A DNA stretch of 8,524 bases from Actinobacteria bacterium 13_2_20CM_68_14 (GTDB lineage Bacteria > Actinomycetota > Thermoleophilia > Gaiellales > Gaiellaceae). The number at the start of each line of letters is the position of its first letter. Positions within the stretch are counted from its first letter, which is position 1. Below are positions 1 to 5,189 of this stretch, piece after piece. Position numbers and translations under genes: made by a program. The stretch lies in assembly GCA_001914705.1 (NCBI GenBank), contig MNDB01000112.1, positions 6,220 to 14,743 of the forward strand, given 5' to 3'. The notes beneath the pieces were generated by a model that worked only from the letters and a program-made list of their open reading frames with translations, did not search any database and was not told the DNA's origin.

Positions 1-867
1 GAACACGTAGTAGGCGAGGCCGCGGCGCTCTCGGACCTCGGTGAACAGCCTTGACGACATCCCGGTTCCGAGCACGGTCGCGAGCAGCTGCAGGACGTAG
101 CGGTCGGGATGGGCGAGCGGGTAGCTCGGCACGCCGATGCAAAGGTGGGCCTGGTCGGACTGTTTGTGATGGATCTTCACGCGCGGCCCGTTGGCCTGGA
201 CGTCTGCGGCGGCGGGCTCGCCGGTCTCGGCCGCGGGCAAGTCGCCGAGCAGTTGCTCGATCTTCTCGACAGCGTCGCCCCCAACGTTGCCGCCGAGGCC
301 GACGATCATCCGCTCCGGCTTGTACCAGCGGTCCGTGTAGCCGAGGAAGGTGTCTCGGTCGGCCGCGCGGACGGTCTCCTTGCGCCCGATGATGTCCCAG
401 CCGAGCGGCTGGTCGCCGTAGAGGAGCTCCTCGTAGACGCCGCCGATGAAGTCCCGCGGCGTGTCGTAGTACATGTTCATCTCCTCGACGATCACGCCCT
501 TCTCGCGCTCGATCTCGTCCTCCTCGAACTTCGAGTTGCGCAGCATGTCGACGAGGACGTCGAGGGCGGTGTCGCGGAACTCGGCCGCGCACTTGACGTA
601 GTAGCCGGTGTACTCCTTGCCGGTGAAGGCATTGAACTCGCCGCCGATCCCGTCGACCTCGGTGCCAATGTCGCGCGCGGTCGGCCGCCGCTCCGTCCCC
701 TTGAAGAACATGTGCTCGGAGAAGTGCGCGATCCCGTTCGTTTCGCGCGTCTCGTAGCGCGAGCCCGCCGCCAGCATGATCATGCAGGTGACCGAGGTCG
801 CCTGCGGCATCGGGGCGAGCAGGACGCGCAGCCCGTTTCCCAGCGTCTGTCGCTCGAAGGTGCTCAT
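1..867 (-). CDS. M16 family zinc metallopeptidase (insulinase/processing-protease type), N-terminal part, cut by window edge
   Basis: Predicted zinc-dependent endopeptidase of the M16 (pitrilysin/insulinase) family. The window holds residues 1-289, reading in frame to the left edge, so the C-terminal part of a protein that usually exceeds 400 residues lies outside. The inverted zinc motif HFSEH is at residues 48-52, and the third ligand is a glutamate at about residue 129 in GVIVEEM, which fits the HxxEH-x76-E spacing of the family; E51 would be the catalytic base. Other family hallmarks are the LGNGLRVLL start (9-17), FFKGTERRPT (54-63), GGEFNAFTGKEYT (75-87) and, at the edge, SSRLFTEVRERRGLAYYVF. 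There is no signal peptide, so it is probably cytoplasmic. The ATG at 867 overlaps the TGA of the upstream thioesterase gene (ATGA) and has no Shine-Dalgarno sequence, which suggests translational coupling. Family assignment is firm; the substrate is unknown. Confidence 0.95.
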   Translation of the reverse strand, partial: MSTFERQTLGNGLRVLLAPMPQATSVTCMIMLAAGSRYETRETNGIAHFSEHMFFKGTERRPTARDIGTEVDGIGGEFNAFTGKEYTGYYVKCAAEFRDTALDVLVDMLRNSKFEEDEIEREKGVIVEEMNMYYDTPRDFIGGVYEELLYGDQPLGWDIIGRKETVRAADRDTFLGYTDRWYKPERMIVGLGGNVGGDAVEKIEQLLGDLPAAETGEPAAADVQANGPRVKIHHKQSDQAHLCIGVPSYPLAHPDRYVLQLLATVLGTGMSSRLFTEVRERRGLAYYVF

Positions 868-1265
868 GCGGGGACCGCGGTCAGCTTCTCGCGCCATTCC
901 GCCGGCACCGGGACCGGCTCGCGCAGGTTGTAGTCGTAGGCGACCTGGACGCTCTTGGCGACCGCCACGAGCTCCCCGTCGACGCGCAGCTCGTAGTCGA
1001 GGTCGAAGCTCTTCGTGCCGAAGCGGCTCGCCCGCACCGAGATCGCGACCTCCTGCCCGAGGCGCACCGGAGCTTTGAAGTCGATCTCGACGCGCGCGAC
1101 GACCATGTTCATGTCCTCGAGCCCGGTCGCGGCGCCCATCTCGGAGAAGAAGGCGACGCGCGCCTGCTCGAGGTAGGTGAGGAAAACGGCGTTGTTCACG
1201 TGCCCCATCGGATCGAGGTCGCGGAAGCGCACTCGCTCTTCGTGGACGAAGTCGCCGCTCGACAT
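864..1265 (-). CDS. Acyl-CoA thioesterase, 4HBT/YbgC-FadM-like hotdog protein
   Basis: A 133-residue single hotdog-fold protein, the normal length for the 4-hydroxybenzoyl-CoA thioesterase superfamily, which hydrolyses acyl-CoA thioesters in the cytoplasm. The hallmark is near the N-terminus: RFRDLDPMGHVNNAVFLTYL (residues 14-33). D18 of DLDPMGH aligns with the catalytic aspartate of the family, and HVNNAVFLTYLEQAR forms the start of the central helix. Later strands carry VARVEIDFKAPVRLGQEV (56-73) and the typical ending with K104 and VAYDYNLREPVPVP. The ATG at 1265 follows the acetyltransferase stop by 10 bases and has no Shine-Dalgarno sequence, but a TAGCAT box lies 7 bases before it. The gene end overlaps the start of the M16 peptidase gene by four bases. 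The acyl substrate cannot be read from the sequence. A Tol-Pal linked YbgC role is unlikely because no tol genes are nearby. Confidence 0.93.
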   Translation of the reverse strand: MSSGDFVHEERVRFRDLDPMGHVNNAVFLTYLEQARVAFFSEMGAATGLEDMNMVVARVEIDFKAPVRLGQEVAISVRASRFGTKSFDLDYELRVDGELVAVAKSVQVAYDYNLREPVPVPAEWREKLTAVPA

Positions 1266-1272
1266 TGGGCGG

Positions 1273-1278
1273 ATGCTA
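1273..1278 (-). promoter_or_regulatory. Candidate -10 box TAGCAT for the thioesterase gene, within the acetyltransferase stop codon
   Basis: On the minus strand TAGCAT ends 7 bases before the thioesterase ATG at 1265. A start site about 7 bases downstream would put transcription at or next to the A of the ATG, giving a leaderless mRNA. Its first three bases are the TAG stop of the upstream acetyltransferase gene. No convincing -35 is visible. The call rests on the same box recurring before other genes in this window. Confidence 0.35.
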
Positions 1279-1866
1279 GCGGCGGCCCTGGAGGCGGCGT
1301 TCGAGGTTCGTCTTCACTGCGGGCCAGTCGTCGTCCGTGATCGCGTAGTAGGCCGAGTCGCGGATCCCGGCGTGGATCAGCATGTGCTTCCGGAAGATCC
1401 CCTCGAAGGTTGCCGGCAGGGCCTCGAGCGCACCCCGCGACTCCTCGTTCCTCGCGTCGGTCTTGAACTCGACACGCATCACGCCCGCTCGCTCGAAGGC
1501 GTGCTCGAGCATCAGCAGCTTCGCCTCGACGTTCGCGCCGCTCGACCACGCGGATCGCGCCAGCCAGGTGTTGCCTATCTCTACCCCGCGATGCTCCGGG
1601 CGCAGTGTCATGTAGCGAGTGCTGCCGAGCACAGGGCCGCCTTCGCGCCGGATGGTCACGAAGGGCGCCTCGCGTTCCGCCGCGGCTTCGCGCAGTGCGT
1701 GGGCGAACCAGCGATCGAAGCCCTCCGGCTCGCTTCCGTCGATCTGCATCCAGGCCCAGATGACGGGATCGGCCCCGGCCGCGCGCAGAGGCTCCCGGTG
1801 CTCCTCACGAATCGGCTCGAGCGCGACCAGCCGACCCTCGAGGCGCTGCATGAGGTCGTGCCACAT
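1276..1866 (-). CDS. GNAT family N-acetyltransferase, RimJ/RimL (Acetyltransf_3) type
   Basis: A 196-residue protein of the GNAT superfamily, which transfers acetyl from acetyl-CoA to an amine on a protein or small molecule. It starts LEGRLVALEPIREEH (residues 9-23), the usual RimJ/RimL opening. The acetyl-CoA binding core is recognisable: EIGNTWLARSAWSSGAN (96-112), then VEAKLLMLEHAFERAGVMRVEF (113-134) and TDARNEESRGALEAL (136-150). The end, FRKHMLIHAGIRDSAYYAITDDDWPAVK (158-185), is typical of the subgroup. An odd point is P151, where related proteins normally have the glycine of an LGA turn. The ATG at 1866 shares a base with the stop of the DUF3052 gene (TGATG) and is preceded by GAGGA six bases upstream, so this start is preferred over the internal ATG at residue 6. 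The acceptor substrate is unknown. Confidence 0.92.
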   Translation of the reverse strand: MWHDLMQRLEGRLVALEPIREEHREPLRAAGADPVIWAWMQIDGSEPEGFDRWFAHALREAAAEREAPFVTIRREGGPVLGSTRYMTLRPEHRGVEIGNTWLARSAWSSGANVEAKLLMLEHAFERAGVMRVEFKTDARNEESRGALEALPATFEGIFRKHMLIHAGIRDSAYYAITDDDWPAVKTNLERRLQGRR

Positions 1867-2180
1867 CAGCGGTCCTCACGGCGATAGACGAACCGGACAG
1901 CCGACCAGTCGTCGTCAAAGGCGATGCTCTTGTTGTCGACCAGCCCGGCTTCCAGGCCGATGCGTTGGACGCTCGCGAAGGTCAGGTCGGTCTCGAGCTT
2001 CGAAGTCCGCTTCGGGTATGCGATCCAGAGCCCGTCGGCCGCCGCCAGCGTCCGTTTCAGCTTCGCAAACCGCCGTTCGAGCTCTGCCTGGCTGGTCGTG
2101 AAATAGACGACGACGTCGGCGCCAGGCTTCGCGCCGAGTTTCGTGGTCAGCGGCGTCCCGGAGTAGTCGCGTTCAGCCAA
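1866..2180 (-). CDS. DUF3052-like protein with a shortened core
   Basis: A 104-residue protein that I recognise as DUF3052-like. The role of this family is not established, and I do not assign one. Visible family motifs are DYSGTPLTTKLGAKPG (residues 5-20), GLWIAYPKRTSKLETDLT (50-67), GLEAGLVDNKSIAFDDDWSA (75-94) and RFVYRREDR at the C-terminus. Compared with the family as I remember it, a stretch of roughly 30-40 residues that normally follows KPG is absent: KPG runs straight into ADVVVYFTTSQAELERRF (21-38). The start is a TTG at 2178-2180; no ATG or GTG lies in frame just upstream, and the motif-bearing N-terminus begins right there. It heads the minus-strand run, with its TGA sharing a base with the acetyltransferase ATG. 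There is no signal peptide or membrane segment, so it is probably cytoplasmic. Confidence 0.85.
   Translation of the reverse strand: MAERDYSGTPLTTKLGAKPGADVVVYFTTSQAELERRFAKLKRTLAAADGLWIAYPKRTSKLETDLTFASVQRIGLEAGLVDNKSIAFDDDWSAVRFVYRREDR
1873..1877 (-). promoter_or_regulatory. Ribosome binding site GAGGA for the acetyltransferase gene
   Basis: GAGGA on the minus strand lies 6 bases before the ATG at 1866, inside the last codons of the DUF3052 gene. It is the clearest Shine-Dalgarno sequence in the leftward run and decides the acetyltransferase start. Confidence 0.6.
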
Positions 2181-2253
2181 CGTTAAGCCGAGGTAAGAAA
2201 GTGGAGAAAAGCCTTGCTATGGGGTTAAGGGCGTCGGCTAGCTTGACGAACCG
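2181..2253. promoter_or_regulatory. Divergent intergenic region between the DUF3052 run and the mechanosensitive channel gene
   Basis: This 73-base spacer must hold the promoters for both outward-facing units. It is visibly more AT-rich on the DUF3052 side (around 2195-2225) than the coding sequence. For the plus strand a TAGCTT box near the channel start is a good -10 candidate. For the minus strand I find no convincing box and no Shine-Dalgarno before the TTG start at 2180. Confidence 0.5.
2239..2244 (+). promoter_or_regulatory. Candidate -10 box TAGCTT for the mechanosensitive channel gene
   Basis: TAGCTT, within the palindrome GCTAGC, ends 9 bases before the ATG at 2254. The expected start site is only a few bases upstream of the ATG, leaving no room for a Shine-Dalgarno sequence, and none is seen. 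A TTGCTA at about 2215 is 19 bases upstream, a poor -35 spacing. Confidence 0.4.
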
Positions 2254-3144
2254 ATGCTCGACATGCTGCATCTGCTCACCGTTGTCTCTCTGTTCGCCGG
2301 AGCCTGGCTGATCTCGCGCGGGGCGGCCTACGTCGCCCGCAAGGTCCTGGCCTGGCACGACCGCCACACCGAGGCCGCTGCGGCGACCGTGGACGTCCGG
2401 ATCGCGAACGTGAAGCGACGGGAGACGACGGTCGCGGTGATCCGCGCCGCGATCGCGTACGCCGCTTTCGCGATTGCGATCGTCCTCTCGGCCGCGCAGC
2501 TGACCGGTGGCCTGAACAAGCTCACCACGCTGGCCGGCGCCTCGTTCGTGATCATCCTCGCGGGCTTCGCGATCCAGCGCGTGCTGATGGACGTGATCGC
2601 CGGGACGATGATGTTCGTCGAGCGCTGGTACGCGGTCGGGGACACGATTGCGATTCCGACGCTCGAGCTCCAGGGCATCGTCGAGGACGTCTCGCTGCGC
2701 CGCACCAAGCTGCGCACGCTCGACGGCGAGACGATCCAGGTCTCGAACTCGCAGATCCCTGCTGTCCGCGTGCTGCCCGAAGGGCTGAAAGAGCTCGCGA
2801 TTGAGCTCTTCGTTACCGACCGCGAGAGCGGCGAGAACCTCGTCCGCGCAGCGCAGCGGATCCTGCCTGAGGGCCCGACGACCTTCGCGCGCCGGCCGTG
2901 GATCGAAGAGGTCAACGAGCTCGACGAACGACTCGTTCGGATCAGGCTGCGCGCTTCCGTGGTCGCGGGTCGCGAGTGGCTGGTCAACGGCTTCCTCTCC
3001 GACCTGCTGAAGGAGCGGGCGGACGAAGGACTGATCGTGCACGGCCCGGTCGTGCTGACGGTCGACGAGCAGACCGCCCGGAGCTTCGCGCGCGCCAGCG
3101 CCGCAACCCGCTGGGCTGGCCGGCCGGCGACCCAGCAGCCCTAG
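2254..3144 (+). CDS. MscS family small-conductance mechanosensitive ion channel
   Basis: A 296-residue inner-membrane protein of the MscS family, which opens under membrane tension to release solutes during hypo-osmotic shock. Membrane segments are near residues 5-24, 61-82 and 89-121. The last one, LAGASFVIILAGFAIQRVLM (93-112), is the pore-lining helix followed by the characteristic kink region DVIAGTMMFVERWYAVGDTI (113-132). The beta domain is clear: GIVEDVSLRRTKLRTLDGET (141-160) then IQVSNSQI (161-168), matching the family pattern of VEDI-LR-T-RT-DG-PNS. The remaining 125 residues form the cytoplasmic cage domain, ending in a short low-complexity tail. The length is close to that of classical MscS. 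It is monocistronic, divergent from the DUF3052 run and convergent with the aminotransferase. An alternative ATG lies three codons in (2263). The common QNPLSN segment of TM3 reads QRVLMD here. Confidence 0.93.
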   Translation: MLDMLHLLTVVSLFAGAWLISRGAAYVARKVLAWHDRHTEAAAATVDVRIANVKRRETTVAVIRAAIAYAAFAIAIVLSAAQLTGGLNKLTTLAGASFVIILAGFAIQRVLMDVIAGTMMFVERWYAVGDTIAIPTLELQGIVEDVSLRRTKLRTLDGETIQVSNSQIPAVRVLPEGLKELAIELFVTDRESGENLVRAAQRILPEGPTTFARRPWIEEVNELDERLVRIRLRASVVAGREWLVNGFLSDLLKERADEGLIVHGPVVLTVDEQTARSFARASAATRWAGRPATQQP

Positions 3145-3163
3145 GCGGGTTTGGCCCTCCTAG
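3141..3163. terminator. Hairpin across the convergent gap, possible bidirectional terminator
   Basis: Arms 3141-3149 (CTAGGCGGG) and 3155-3163 (CCCTCCTAG) pair over nine positions with one mismatch and a 5-base loop. The structure contains the stop codons of both converging genes and is centred on the 15-base gap between them. No T-tract follows on either strand, so it would be an atypical terminator. The position makes a role in ending both transcripts plausible but unproven. Confidence 0.4.
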
Positions 3164-4320
3164 AAGGTTTGGAGCTCGCCGAGCAGCCGGTCGACCTCGT
3201 CGGCCGTGTTGTAGTGGACGATCCCGGCGCGCACCGCGCCCTCGTCCAGGCCCAGCCGCTTCATCACTTCGACGGCGTAGTAGTTGCCCTGCCAGACCGC
3301 GATGTTGCGTTCGCCCAGCCGCTCGGCGACCGTTCGGGGCGACTGCCCTTCAACGTTGAAGGCAAACGTCGAGACCCGCCTGTCCATGCTGTTGACGCCG
3401 TACAGCGTGCAGCTGTCCGGCAGGCCCTCGAGGAACCGCTCGCCCAGCTCGCGCTCATGTGCCTGGATCGCTTCCCAGCCGATCGAGTCGACGTACTCGA
3501 CCGCTGCGACGAAGCCCGCGAGCAGCTCGTGCGGGAGCGTCCCGGTCTCGAACCGATGCCCGAGTGGCTCGTCGGAGGCGGGGCGAACCTTGTACGGGCG
3601 CCATCGTTCGAGCAGCTCCGACTTTCCGTACGCGAGCCCCAAGTGCGGTCCGTAGAACTTGTAAGGCGAGCAGATCAGGACGTCGGCCCCCGCGGCTGCG
3701 ACGTCGATCGGGCCGTGCGGCCCGTAGTGGACGGCGTCGACCCACGCGATGGCGCCGGCCTCGTGCGCGAGCTCGGCCACGCGGGCCACGTCCACGAGCG
3801 TGCCGACCGCGTTCGAGGCCCACGGGAAGGCGACAACGCGGGTGCGGTCGGTCAGCTGCGCGGCGAGATCCTCGAGGTCGAGCGTCGTGTCATCACGGAT
3901 GTCCGCGAAGCGAACGACCAGGCCGAGGTCGTGCGCGAGCTCCAGCCACGGCGAGACGTTCCCGTCGTGATCGAGCCGCGTCACGACGACCTCGTCTCCC
4001 TCGCTCCATTCGCGGGCGGCCGTCCGGGAAAGGGCGAAGTTGAGCGTCGTCATGTTGGCGCCGAAGATCACCTCGTCCGGCGCGCTGCCGAGGAAGGATG
4101 CGGCCGCGAGTCTCGAGTCGGTGACGAGCCGCTCCGTACGCCGGCTCGTCTCGTAGGGGCCGCTGACGTTCGCGTTCGACTCGCGCAGGTAGGCCGCGAT
4201 CGCGTCGATCACCTCGTCGGGAACCTGTGTGCCGCCCGGCCCGTCGAAGAAGGCGAGCTCGTTCTCGAGGGCCGAGAAGCGTGCTCGAACCGCGGCGACG
4301 TCGAACGCGACGGTGCTCAT
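3160..4320 (-). CDS. Class V PLP-dependent aminotransferase, cysteine desulfurase-like (VC1184-type) protein
   Basis: A 386-residue fold-type I PLP enzyme of the class V aminotransferase family, of the group often annotated as cysteine desulfurase-like (VC1184 type). PLP-site features are visible: FFDGPGGTQVP (residues 24-34), NMTTLNFAL (89-97), DHDGN with H118 as the likely ring-stacking histidine, WVDAVHYGPH with D195 and H198, and CSPYKFYGPHLG, where K221 is the predicted Schiff-base lysine. RFETGTLPHE (256-265) and the end QGNYYAVEVMKRLGL (344-358) followed by RAGIVHYNTADEVDRLL are typical of this group. The loop that carries the catalytic cysteine in true desulfurases has none here; the only cysteines are C217 and C304. 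Sulfur transfer is therefore doubtful and the reaction is unknown. It is cytoplasmic, monocistronic and divergent from the ABC operon, with no Shine-Dalgarno sequence. Confidence 0.93.
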   Translation of the reverse strand: MSTVAFDVAAVRARFSALENELAFFDGPGGTQVPDEVIDAIAAYLRESNANVSGPYETSRRTERLVTDSRLAAASFLGSAPDEVIFGANMTTLNFALSRTAAREWSEGDEVVVTRLDHDGNVSPWLELAHDLGLVVRFADIRDDTTLDLEDLAAQLTDRTRVVAFPWASNAVGTLVDVARVAELAHEAGAIAWVDAVHYGPHGPIDVAAAGADVLICSPYKFYGPHLGLAYGKSELLERWRPYKVRPASDEPLGHRFETGTLPHELLAGFVAAVEYVDSIGWEAIQAHERELGERFLEGLPDSCTLYGVNSMDRRVSTFAFNVEGQSPRTVAERLGERNIAVWQGNYYAVEVMKRLGLDEGAVRAGIVHYNTADEVDRLLGELQTF

Positions 4321-4326
4321 CGCCCA

Positions 4327-4332
4327 ACGCTA
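4327..4332 (-). promoter_or_regulatory. Candidate -10 box TAGCGT for the aminotransferase gene
   Basis: On the minus strand TAGCGT ends 6 bases before the ATG at 4320. A start about 7 bases downstream would fall on the A of the ATG, so the mRNA would be leaderless, consistent with the missing Shine-Dalgarno. No clear -35 is visible. Confidence 0.4.
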
Positions 4333-4367
4333 GCAATGGGCCGGATACCCCCTTGTGTCTGGGCGGC

Positions 4368-4373
4368 TAGCGT
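4368..4373 (+). promoter_or_regulatory. Candidate -10 box TAGCGT for the ABC transporter operon
   Basis: TAGCGT puts the expected transcription start near 4380. The mRNA would then carry a leader of about 30 bases ahead of the ATG at 4410, with GGAG in place, or only about 6 bases ahead of the ATG at 4386. Confidence 0.4.
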
Positions 4374-4400
4374 GCAACCCTCTTTATGACTTCTGAACAG

Positions 4401-4405
4401 GGAGA
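4401..4405 (+). promoter_or_regulatory. Ribosome binding site GGAGA that favours the ATG at 4410
   Basis: The purine-rich GGAGAGGA run at 4401-4408 places GGAG five bases before the ATG at 4410. The earlier in-frame ATG at 4386 is preceded by a pyrimidine-rich stretch with no such signal. Confidence 0.6.
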
Positions 4406-4409
4406 GGAC

Positions 4410-5189
4410 ATGAGCGAATCGATTGCAGTGCCCGCAGCGGGCGCAGCCGAAGCCACGCCCACGGGGCCGGTCGTCGAGGCACACGAGCTGACCCGTCGCT
4501 ACGGCGAAGGCGACACCGCCGTCGACGCTCTCCGGGGCGTCAACCTCGAGGTCGAACGAGGAAAGCTGACGGCAGTGATGGGCCCGTCGGGCTCCGGCAA
4601 ATCGACGCTGATGCACATCCTTGCCGCACTCGACGTGCCGACCACCGGCTACGTCGTCCTGGCGGGCACGAAGCTCGGCGAGCTCAACGACACGCAGATC
4701 ACGAAGCTGCGTCGTGAGCACATCGGCTTCATCTTCCAGTTCTTCAACCTGCTGCCGATGCTGACGGCCGAGGAGAACATCCTGCTGCCGCTGACGATTG
4801 CGGGCGAGAAGCCGGAAAAGGGGTGGTTCGAGGAGCTGCTGAAGACGGTGGGGCTCGCCGACCGCCGCAGCCACCGGCCGGCCGAGCTTTCGGGTGGCCA
4901 GCAGCAGCGTGTTGCGATCGCACGCGCGCTCGTCTCGAAGCCGACGGTGGTGTTCGCGGATGAGCCGACGGGCAACCTCGACTCGAAGACGAGCGAGGAG
5001 ATCCTCGAGCTGCTCCGCGCCTCGGTCGACTCCTACGGCCAGACGACCATGATGGTTACGCACGATCCGGGCGCGGCCGCGATCGCCGACCGGATCCTGT
5101 TCCTCGCCGATGGCTTAATCGTCCGCGACATGCCGCGCGCTGACGCGAGCACCGTGATCGCGGCCATGGACGAGCTGACCGCGAGCTGA
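4410..5189 (+). CDS. ABC transporter ATP-binding protein, MacB/LolD/FtsE type
   Basis: The 259-residue nucleotide-binding subunit of a type VII (MacB/LolCDE-like) ABC system, working at the cytoplasmic face of the membrane with the permease encoded next to it. All motifs are intact: Walker A GPSGSGKST (58-66), Q-loop glutamine at 110 in FIFQFFNLLPMLTA, signature LSGGQQQRVAIARAL (160-174), Walker B VVFADEPTGNLDS (180-192) with catalytic E185, and the switch histidine H218 in VTHDP. FFNLLPMLTAEENILLPL is characteristic of the LolD/MacB group. A flexible alanine-rich lead of about 20 residues precedes the domain. The ATG at 4410 is chosen for its ribosome binding site; the in-frame ATG at 4386 would add eight residues and is a possible leaderless start. 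The TGA stop shares its A with the permease ATG (TGATG). The substrate is not evident. Confidence 0.95.
   Translation: MSESIAVPAAGAAEATPTGPVVEAHELTRRYGEGDTAVDALRGVNLEVERGKLTAVMGPSGSGKSTLMHILAALDVPTTGYVVLAGTKLGELNDTQITKLRREHIGFIFQFFNLLPMLTAEENILLPLTIAGEKPEKGWFEELLKTVGLADRRSHRPAELSGGQQQRVAIARALVSKPTVVFADEPTGNLDSKTSEEILELLRASVDSYGQTTMMVTHDPGAAAIADRILFLADGLIVRDMPRADASTVIAAMDELTAS

Larger units (their letters stand above)
4321..4409. promoter_or_regulatory. Divergent promoter region with two GCTAGC palindromes
   Basis: The region between the aminotransferase gene and the ABC ATPase gene drives transcription in both directions. GCTAGC occurs at 4329-4334 and again at 4366-4371, 37 bases apart, each sitting where the -10 box of the outward-facing gene would be. 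The region has no other obvious repeat. Confidence 0.5.

Noticed and set aside
109..933. Plus-strand open frame of 274 codons opposite the M16 peptidase and thioesterase genes
   Set aside because: The minus strand here encodes the M16 zinc motif and hotdog motifs. The plus-strand product resembles no family and is a GC-rich antisense shadow.
1177..1887. Plus-strand open frame of 236 codons across the thioesterase/acetyltransferase region
   Set aside because: It lies antisense to two recognisable genes, spans their junction, and has a composition-driven product without motifs.
2213..2244. TTGCTA followed by TAGCTT as a full sigma-70 promoter for the channel gene
   Set aside because: The spacing of 19 bases and the weak -35 match do not support a two-box promoter. 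Only the -10 candidate is kept.
2173..3042. Minus-strand open frame of 289 codons opposite the MscS channel gene
   Set aside because: The product is rich in R, D, E and H without family features, while the plus strand encodes a complete MscS protein.
3160..4320. Naming the PLP enzyme sufS, csd or iscS
   Set aside because: There is no cysteine in the catalytic loop and no iron-sulfur assembly genes are nearby, so no symbol is given.
3151..4389. Plus-strand open frame of 412 codons, longer than the aminotransferase gene it opposes
   Set aside because: Length alone is misleading at high GC. The minus strand has every PLP-enzyme motif in place, and the antisense product has none. It would also run through the divergent promoter region.
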